Assembly: GCF_003574675.1 (NCBI RefSeq)
Contig: NZ_QOAZ01000007.1
Span: 62,001 to 126,000, forward strand
DNA: 64,000 nt
Direction: 5' to 3'
Source of the DNA: Azohydromonas sediminis
Lineage (GTDB): Bacteria > Pseudomonadota > Gammaproteobacteria > Burkholderiales > Burkholderiaceae_C
Made by a program: the position numbers and the translations under genes
Notes under the pieces: model-generated
What the model was told of the DNA's origin: nothing
The model's input: the letters and a program-made list of their open reading frames with translations, nothing else
The model's database searches: none
Part shown: positions 59,106-64,000 of the stretch, piece after piece
How positions within the stretch are numbered: position 1 is the stretch's first letter
How the letters are laid out: every line of letters begins with the position of its first letter

Positions 59106-60788
59106 GTGAACCGGAACCCGACCCCGGCACTCGTCACGCAGCGCGCCGCGCAGCGGCTGCCGCGCGCGGCGCTGCTGCTGTTCTGCGCTGCCTACGTGCT
59201 GCCGGGCGTGTTCGGACGCGACCCGTGGCGGGTGGCCGACATCACGGCGTTCGGCTACATGGCGGCGATGGCCGAGGGCCGCACGTCGTGGCTGGCGCCC
59301 ACCGTCGGCCAGCTGCCGCTCGAACAGGCACTGCTGCCGCACTGGCTCGGCGCCGCGAGCATCGTGCTGCTGTCGCCGCTGCTCGGCGCCGAGCTGGCCG
59401 CGCGCGTGCCGTTCGCGCTGCTGCTGGCGCTGACGCTGGTGCTGGTGTGGTATGCGACCTTCCACCTCGCGCGCACCGAGGCCGCACAGCCCGTCGCGTT
59501 CGCGTTCGGCGGCGAGGCCGACACCGTCGCGTATGCACGCGCGATGGCCGATGGCGCCGTGCTGGCGCTGATCGCCACCCTCGGGCTGCTGCAGCTCGGC
59601 CACGAGACGACGCCCGCGCTGGTGCAGCTGGCCGGCGTCGCGCTGTTCCAGTGGGCGATGGCCTCGGCGCCGTTTCGGCGGCAGCGCGCGCGCGCGGCCG
59701 CGCTGGTCGCGCTGCCGCTGGTGGCCGCGAGCGGCGCGCCTGGCCTCGCGCTGCTGCTCGGTGCCATCGGCGTCGTGCTGTCGCGACTGTCGGCGTACGA
59801 GCAGGTGCGCCGCCTCGTGCCCTGGGCGCTCGCGGCGACCGTGGCCGCCGTCGCGACGGCCTCGTTGGCCAAGACCTGGCAGTTCGGCTGGCGCCTGCGC
59901 GCCGAGCCTGACCAGTGGCTCGGCATCGTGCGGCTGTGGCTGTGGTTTCTGTGGCCGGCGTCGCTGCTCGCGCTGTGGACGGTGTGGCGCTGGCGACACC
60001 ACCTGTTCAATCGCCACATCGCCGTGCCGCTGACCGTCACCGCGGCGGCTCTGGCCGTCAGCACCGGGCTCGGCGGCGCCGACGAGGTGCTGATGCTGGG
60101 GCTGCCCGGCCTGGCGGTGCTCGCGGCGTTCGCGCTGCCCACGCTCAAGCGCGGCGCGGCAGCCGCCATCGACTGGTTCTCGGTGTTCTTCTTCTCGGCG
60201 TGCGCGATCGCGGTGTGGGGCATCTACACGTCGCTGCACGTGGGCGTGCCCGGCGCACCGGCGCGCAACGTCGCGCGGCTGGCCAGCGGCTACGAACCGA
60301 GCTTCTCGGCGGTCGCGCTCGTCGTCGCGTTGGCCGGCACTGCGGCGTGGGTGTGGCTGGTGCGCTGGCGCACCGCGCGGCACCGCGCCGCGCTGTGGAA
60401 GAGCCTCGTGCTGCCCGCCGGCGGCGTGGCGCTGACGTGGCTGCTCGTGATGACGCTGCTGCTGCCGGTGCTCGACTACGTGCGCAGCGACCGCGAATGG
60501 ATCGCGCGCATCGCACCGTACGTGCCGCCGGGAGCGTGCATCGCCGCGCCCGACGTCGGCCGCGCGGCGATCGTGGCGCTGGAGCATCACGGCCGCTGGC
60601 GCGTGGACGGCCGCCCCGATGCGGCCGACGCCAGCGGCTGCGACGTGCTGCTGCGCCGCGAGCGCCAGCGCACGCACGTGCGTGCCGGCCCCGGCTGGAC
60701 CGAGGTCGCGCGCGTGCAGCGTCCCGACGAGCGGCGCGACGCGACGCGCATCTACCGCCGCGACACCGCGCCGGCCGGCGGCGGCTGA
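59106..60788 (+). CDS. Polytopic membrane protein, glycosyltransferase-like
   Basis: The 560-residue protein has about ten or more hydrophobic helices. Its early part (GVFGRDPWRVADITAFGYMA, and LEQALLPHWLGAASI) resembles the dolichyl-phosphate-mannose/ArnT-type glycosyltransferases; the acidic residue in GRDPW would be the catalytic position of that group. The C-terminal 100 residues are predicted periplasmic. The GTG at 59106 is chosen because an earlier in-frame start lies in the terminator. The substrate is unknown, and a pure membrane-protein assignment is the safe reading. Confidence 0.6.
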   Translation: MNRNPTPALVTQRAAQRLPRAALLLFCAAYVLPGVFGRDPWRVADITAFGYMAAMAEGRTSWLAPTVGQLPLEQALLPHWLGAASIVLLSPLLGAELAARVPFALLLALTLVLVWYATFHLARTEAAQPVAFAFGGEADTVAYARAMADGAVLALIATLGLLQLGHETTPALVQLAGVALFQWAMASAPFRRQRARAAALVALPLVAASGAPGLALLLGAIGVVLSRLSAYEQVRRLVPWALAATVAAVATASLAKTWQFGWRLRAEPDQWLGIVRLWLWFLWPASLLALWTVWRWRHHLFNRHIAVPLTVTAAALAVSTGLGGADEVLMLGLPGLAVLAAFALPTLKRGAAAAIDWFSVFFFSACAIAVWGIYTSLHVGVPGAPARNVARLASGYEPSFSAVALVVALAGTAAWVWLVRWRTARHRAALWKSLVLPAGGVALTWLLVMTLLLPVLDYVRSDREWIARIAPYVPPGACIAAPDVGRAAIVALEHHGRWRVDGRPDAADASGCDVLLRRERQRTHVRAGPGWTEVARVQRPDERRDATRIYRRDTAPAGGG

Positions 60789-60794
60789 GCGCGG

Positions 60795-62138
60795 TCAGCG
60801 CGACGCGTCGGCGACGGCGGCCGCGTCGTGCCGCACGCGCACCCGCGCGGCCGGCACGACGATGCGAAAGCGCGAGCCCTTGCCCCGCTCGCTTTCGATG
60901 TCGAGCTCGCCGCCGTGGCGTTGCACGACGTGCTTGACGATCGACAGGCCGAGCCCGGTGCCGCCGGTATCGCGCGAGCGGCTGCCGTCGACGCGGTAGA
61001 AGCGCTCGGTCAGCCTCGGAATGTGCTCGCGGTCGATGCCCACGCCGTTGTCAACGACGTCGATCTCCCCCACACCGTCGGCGCGCACGCGCCAGTGCAC
61101 GTCGATCTGGCCGCCGTCGGGCGTGTAGCGCACCGCGTTCGTCACCAGGTTGCCGACCGCGCTGAGCAGCTCGGTCGCACTGCCGGCGATCTCGCCGCCC
61201 GGCGGCACGTGGAACACGAGCCGGTGGCGACCGGCCGACAGCGCCTCGCCGTCGGCGCGCACCTGCACCATCAGCGCGTCGACGCTCACCCACTGGTCGG
61301 CCGGCGGCCGCGGACTGCCCTCGAGCTGCGCCAGGGTCAGCAGGTCGGTCAGCAGCGTCTGCATGCGCGTGGTCTGCTGCTCCATCAGCTTGAGCACGCG
61401 CTGGCGCTCGACCTCGGTCAGCGGCAGCGTGGCCATCGTCTCGACGAACCCGGCGAGCACCGTCAGCGGCGTGCGCATCTCGTGCGACACGTTGGCGACG
61501 AAGTCGCGCCGCATCGCATCGCTGCGCTCGCGCTCGGTGATGTCCTGCGACAGCACGAGCTTCATCCCGTCGCCGTAGCGGCGCACCAGCACCGACAGCG
61601 TCTGCCGCCCCAGCGGCCCGGGCACGACCACCGGGTGCTCGAACTGGCCCTGTTGCAGGTGGGCGACGAACGCCGGCGTGCGCACCAGGTGCGTCACATG
61701 CTGGCCGCGGTCGCGCGCCGGGTCGAGGCCGAAGTGGTCGGCTGCGACGGCATTGCACCACTCGATCTGGTCGTCGGCGTCGAGCAGCAGCACCCCGTTG
61801 GGCGAGGCCTCGATCGCCTGCAGGAACTGCTGCAGGCGGCCGCGTTCGTGCTCGATCGAGGTCTCGCGCGTGCGCATCGCGCGCTCGACGCGGTACGCGA
61901 GCTCGCCCCAGAAGCCGCCCGCGCCGGGGGCGTGCGCGGCCTGCGCGCCGCGCAGCCAGTCGAGCAGCCGCCGCGCGCGCAGCGCATCGAGCGTCGTGGC
62001 CAGCGACACCCCGGTCGCGCCGCCGAGCGCCATGCCGAGCGTGCACGCGTCGAACCAGCCGCCCACCCAGGCGCCGATCGTGGTGCCGGCCAGCATCGCC
62101 AGCAGCGCAGCGACGATGCGCGGCAGCAGCCAGGGCAC
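60795..62138 (-). CDS. phoR: Phosphate regulon sensor kinase PhoR
   Basis: The 447-residue kinase has N-terminal membrane helices, a PAS domain (about 105-205), and HisKA/HATPase domains with FVANVSHEMRTPLTVLAGF, DNGVGI and GGTGLGLSIVKHV. It starts at a GTG. It follows phoB on the same strand 11 bases away. It phosphorylates PhoB when phosphate is scarce. Confidence 0.94.
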   Translation of the reverse strand: MPWLLPRIVAALLAMLAGTTIGAWVGGWFDACTLGMALGGATGVSLATTLDALRARRLLDWLRGAQAAHAPGAGGFWGELAYRVERAMRTRETSIEHERGRLQQFLQAIEASPNGVLLLDADDQIEWCNAVAADHFGLDPARDRGQHVTHLVRTPAFVAHLQQGQFEHPVVVPGPLGRQTLSVLVRRYGDGMKLVLSQDITERERSDAMRRDFVANVSHEMRTPLTVLAGFVETMATLPLTEVERQRVLKLMEQQTTRMQTLLTDLLTLAQLEGSPRPPADQWVSVDALMVQVRADGEALSAGRHRLVFHVPPGGEIAGSATELLSAVGNLVTNAVRYTPDGGQIDVHWRVRADGVGEIDVVDNGVGIDREHIPRLTERFYRVDGSRSRDTGGTGLGLSIVKHVVQRHGGELDIESERGKGSRFRIVVPAARVRVRHDAAAVADASR

Positions 62139-62149
62139 CGCTCAGCCCC

Positions 62150-62863
62150 TCAGGCGGCGATGCTGCCCACCTGCTGCGTGAAGCGGTAGCCGGCGCCGCG
62201 TACCGTCTCGATCAGTCCGGCGCACTGCACCGGCTGCAGCGCCTCGCGCAGGCGCTTGACGTGCACGTCGACGGTGCGTTCCTCGATGAACACGTGGTCG
62301 CCCCACACCCGGTCGAGCAGTTGCGCGCGGCTGTGCACGCGCTCGGGGTGCGTCATGAAGAAGTGCAGCAGACGGAACTCGGTCGGCCCGACCTTAACCT
62401 CGCGCACGCCGTCGGCACCGGTTTTCGTGACGCGGCGGGTGGCCGGGTCGAGGCGCAAGCCCGCGATCTCGACCGCGGTGTCGAGCGCCTCGGGCGCCTT
62501 GCGCCGCAGCACCGCGCGGATGCGCGCCAGCAGCTCCTTCGTCGAGAACGGCTTCGTCAGGTAGTCGTCGGCACCGGCGTCGAGACCGCTGATCTTGTCG
62601 GCTTCTTCGCTGCGCGCCGTCAGCATGATGATCGGAAGGTCGCGTGTGCGCGCGCTCGTGCGCCACTGCTTGGCCAGCGCGAGCCCCGACTGCCCCGGCA
62701 GCATCCAGTCGAGCAGCACGAGGTCGGGCAGCACGGCGTCGACCGCGGCCTGTGCCTGGTCGGCCGTCGTCGCGATCGTCACCTCGTAGCCCGCATGCCG
62801 AAGGTTGATCGAGATCAGCTCGGCAATCGCCGCCTCGTCTTCGACGACCAGCACACGGCTCAT
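62150..62863 (-). CDS. phoB: Phosphate regulon response regulator PhoB
   Basis: The 237-residue OmpR/PhoB-type regulator has the receiver aspartate in LVLLDWMLPGQSG and the C-terminal winged helix (GPTEFRLLHFFMTHPERVHS, ERTVDVHVKRLREAL). It activates the phosphate regulon from pho boxes. It lies between phoU and phoR. Confidence 0.96.
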   Translation of the reverse strand: MSRVLVVEDEAAIAELISINLRHAGYEVTIATTADQAQAAVDAVLPDLVLLDWMLPGQSGLALAKQWRTSARTRDLPIIMLTARSEEADKISGLDAGADDYLTKPFSTKELLARIRAVLRRKAPEALDTAVEIAGLRLDPATRRVTKTGADGVREVKVGPTEFRLLHFFMTHPERVHSRAQLLDRVWGDHVFIEERTVDVHVKRLREALQPVQCAGLIETVRGAGYRFTQQVGSIAA

Positions 62864-62883
62864 CACTCCTCCCCTGCCCGCGC

Positions 62884-63591
62884 TCAGCGCACAGCCTTCT
62901 CGACGTCGGGCACCGTCACGTGGCGCACGTCGGTGCCCTTGACGACGTAGATCACCGCCTCGGCGAGGTTCTTCGCGTGGTCGCCGACGCGCTCGATCGC
63001 CTTCGCGACGAAGACCAAGTCGATGCTCGAGGAGATCATCCGCGGGTCTTCCATCATGTAGGTGATCAGCTTGCGCAGCAGGCCGTCGAACTCCTGGTCG
63101 AGCTGGTCGTCGCGCTTCAGCACGTCGAGCGCTTCCTCGGCGTCGAGGCGTGCGAAAGCGTCCAGCGCCTTGTGCAGCTGCGAACACGCGAGATCGGCCG
63201 TGAACTGGATGTCGGCCACCGGCAGCCGCAGCCGGCTCGACACCCCGGTGTTGATCAGCCGCTGGACCGTGCGCGCGATCCGCGCCGCCTCGTCGCCGAC
63301 GCGCTCGAGGTTCGCGCTCGCCTTCGAAACCGCGAACAGAAGCCGCAGGTCGATCGCGGCCGGCTGGCGCATCGCGACGATCTGCTGCATCTCGGCGTCG
63401 ATCTCGACTTCCATGTGGTTCAGCCGGTCCTCCTGCTGCAGTACCTGCGTGGCCATCTCGCCGCTGAAGTTCGCCAGCGCGTAGACGGCCTGAGCCACCT
63501 GGGATTCGGCCAGGCCGCCCATCTCCAGCAGACGGCTCGAGACGTCGCGAAGCTCGATGTCGAACTGCTTCGTCGTGTGGGTGTCGATCAT
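62884..63591 (-). CDS. phoU: Phosphate transport accessory protein PhoU
   Basis: The 235-residue helical protein begins THTTKQFDIELRDVSSRLLE and has repeated metal-binding segments (ANLERVGDEAARIA and KAIERVGDHAKNLAE). It holds PhoR in check when phosphate is plentiful. It lies between pstB and phoB. Confidence 0.96.
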   Translation of the reverse strand: MIDTHTTKQFDIELRDVSSRLLEMGGLAESQVAQAVYALANFSGEMATQVLQQEDRLNHMEVEIDAEMQQIVAMRQPAAIDLRLLFAVSKASANLERVGDEAARIARTVQRLINTGVSSRLRLPVADIQFTADLACSQLHKALDAFARLDAEEALDVLKRDDQLDQEFDGLLRKLITYMMEDPRMISSSIDLVFVAKAIERVGDHAKNLAEAVIYVVKGTDVRHVTVPDVEKAVR

Positions 63592-63610
63592 GCTCGTGCT
63601 CTCCGCCCGG

Positions 63611-64000
63611 TCAGCCGAAGCGGCCGGTGATGTAGTCCTCGGTTTCCTTCCTCGCCGGCTTCATGAACAGCTGGCGCGTCGGAGCGTATTCGATCAGCTT
63701 GCCGAGGTACATGTAGGCGGTGTAGTCGGACACGCGCGCGGCCTGCTGCATGTTGTGCGTAACGATGACGATCGTGAACTTGTTCTTCAGCTCGAACAGC
63801 AGCTCCTCGACCTTGGCGGTCGAGATCGGGTCGAGCGCCGAGCACGGCTCGTCGAGCAGCAGCACCTCCGGCTCGAGCGCGATCGCGCGCGCGATCACGA
63901 GCCGCTGCTGCTGCCCGCCCGACAGGCTCAGGCCACTGGCATCAAGGCGGTCCTTCACTTCGTCCCAAAGCGCCGCGCCGCGCAACGAGCGCTCGACCAC
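63611..64000 (-). CDS. pstB: Phosphate ABC transporter ATPase PstB, C-terminal part (cut by window edge)
   Basis: The last 129 residues are present, with the signature [19 protein letters not shown], Walker [16 protein letters not shown] and the H-loop [14 protein letters not shown]. It energises phosphate uptake with PstSCA. The N-terminus is beyond the right edge. It is upstream of phoU on the same strand. Confidence 0.95.
   Translation of the reverse strand: MVERSLRGAALWDEVKDRLDASGLSLSGGQQQRLVIARAIALEPEVLLLDEPCSALDPISTAKVEELLFELKNKFTIVIVTHNMQQAARVSDYTAYMYLGKLIEYAPTRQLFMKPARKETEDYITGRFG

Overview
The window is a very GC-rich, gene-dense stretch of a bacterial chromosome. Gene content and order (4.5S RNA, dnaX-ybaB-recR, rnhA/gloB/mltD, trxA-rho-rpmE2, pstB-phoU-phoB-phoR, DUF2189, argO/argP, moaA-mobA-moeA) fit a betaproteobacterium of the order Burkholderiales, in the Rubrivivax/Leptothrix/Methylibium direction; the genus is inference. 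No insertion sequence, prophage, CRISPR array or tRNA was recognised. No intergenic stretch exceeds 300 bases.

Bases 1-12,000 and 16,100-20,700 hold the most distinctive content: an alcohol/aldehyde oxidation island built around a PQQ-dependent alcohol dehydrogenase (8126-9865). It carries the extra aspartate (Trp-Asp-Phe-Asp) that marks lanthanide-using enzymes. Around it are a PedF-type cytochrome c, a quinoprotein-associated solute-binding protein, a SoxYZ-like carrier, a zinc metallohydrolase of the quinoprotein relay group, an aldehyde:ferredoxin oxidoreductase with its four-cluster ferredoxin subunit, an AcoR-type sigma-54 activator, a MoxY/MoxX-like two-component pair and a TonB-dependent receptor. 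Strong sigma-54 (-24/-12) promoters precede the dehydrogenase and the cytochrome operon. Good candidates precede the TonB receptor and a five-gene cassette (degenerate PqqB homologue, ExbB-like and ExbD-like membrane proteins, a small membrane protein, a lipoprotein), and a weaker one precedes the aldehyde oxidoreductase. A 17-bp dyad (TGTTCCAC...ACA) lies upstream of the -24 box at two of these promoters and as a half-site at a third. Together these suggest one regulon that oxidises alcohols to acids in the periplasm and cytoplasm and may import the metal or cofactor it needs.

Bases 12,000-32,700 hold ordinary metabolism and envelope genes: three methyltransferase/nitroreductase-type genes, a DUF808 gene broken by an amber codon, a DUF2189 protein, quinone reductase, DMT transporter, the argP/argO pair, acrylyl-CoA reductase, an NlpC/P60 lipoprotein, molybdenum-cofactor genes (moaA, mobA, moeA) and an M23 peptidase-bactofilin operon.

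Bases 32,700-46,500 carry an RND efflux pair, rnhA, gloB, mltD, the recR/ybaB/dnaX group, a PurM-family protein, a decayed secreted-protein gene and the 4.5S RNA gene ffs. Bases 46,500-64,000 carry two adjacent kinase-HDOD proteins (one intact kinase, one pseudokinase), an AddAB-like helicase-nuclease pair, trxA, rho, rpmE2, a polytopic membrane protein and the phosphate regulon genes phoR, phoB, phoU and the end of pstB.
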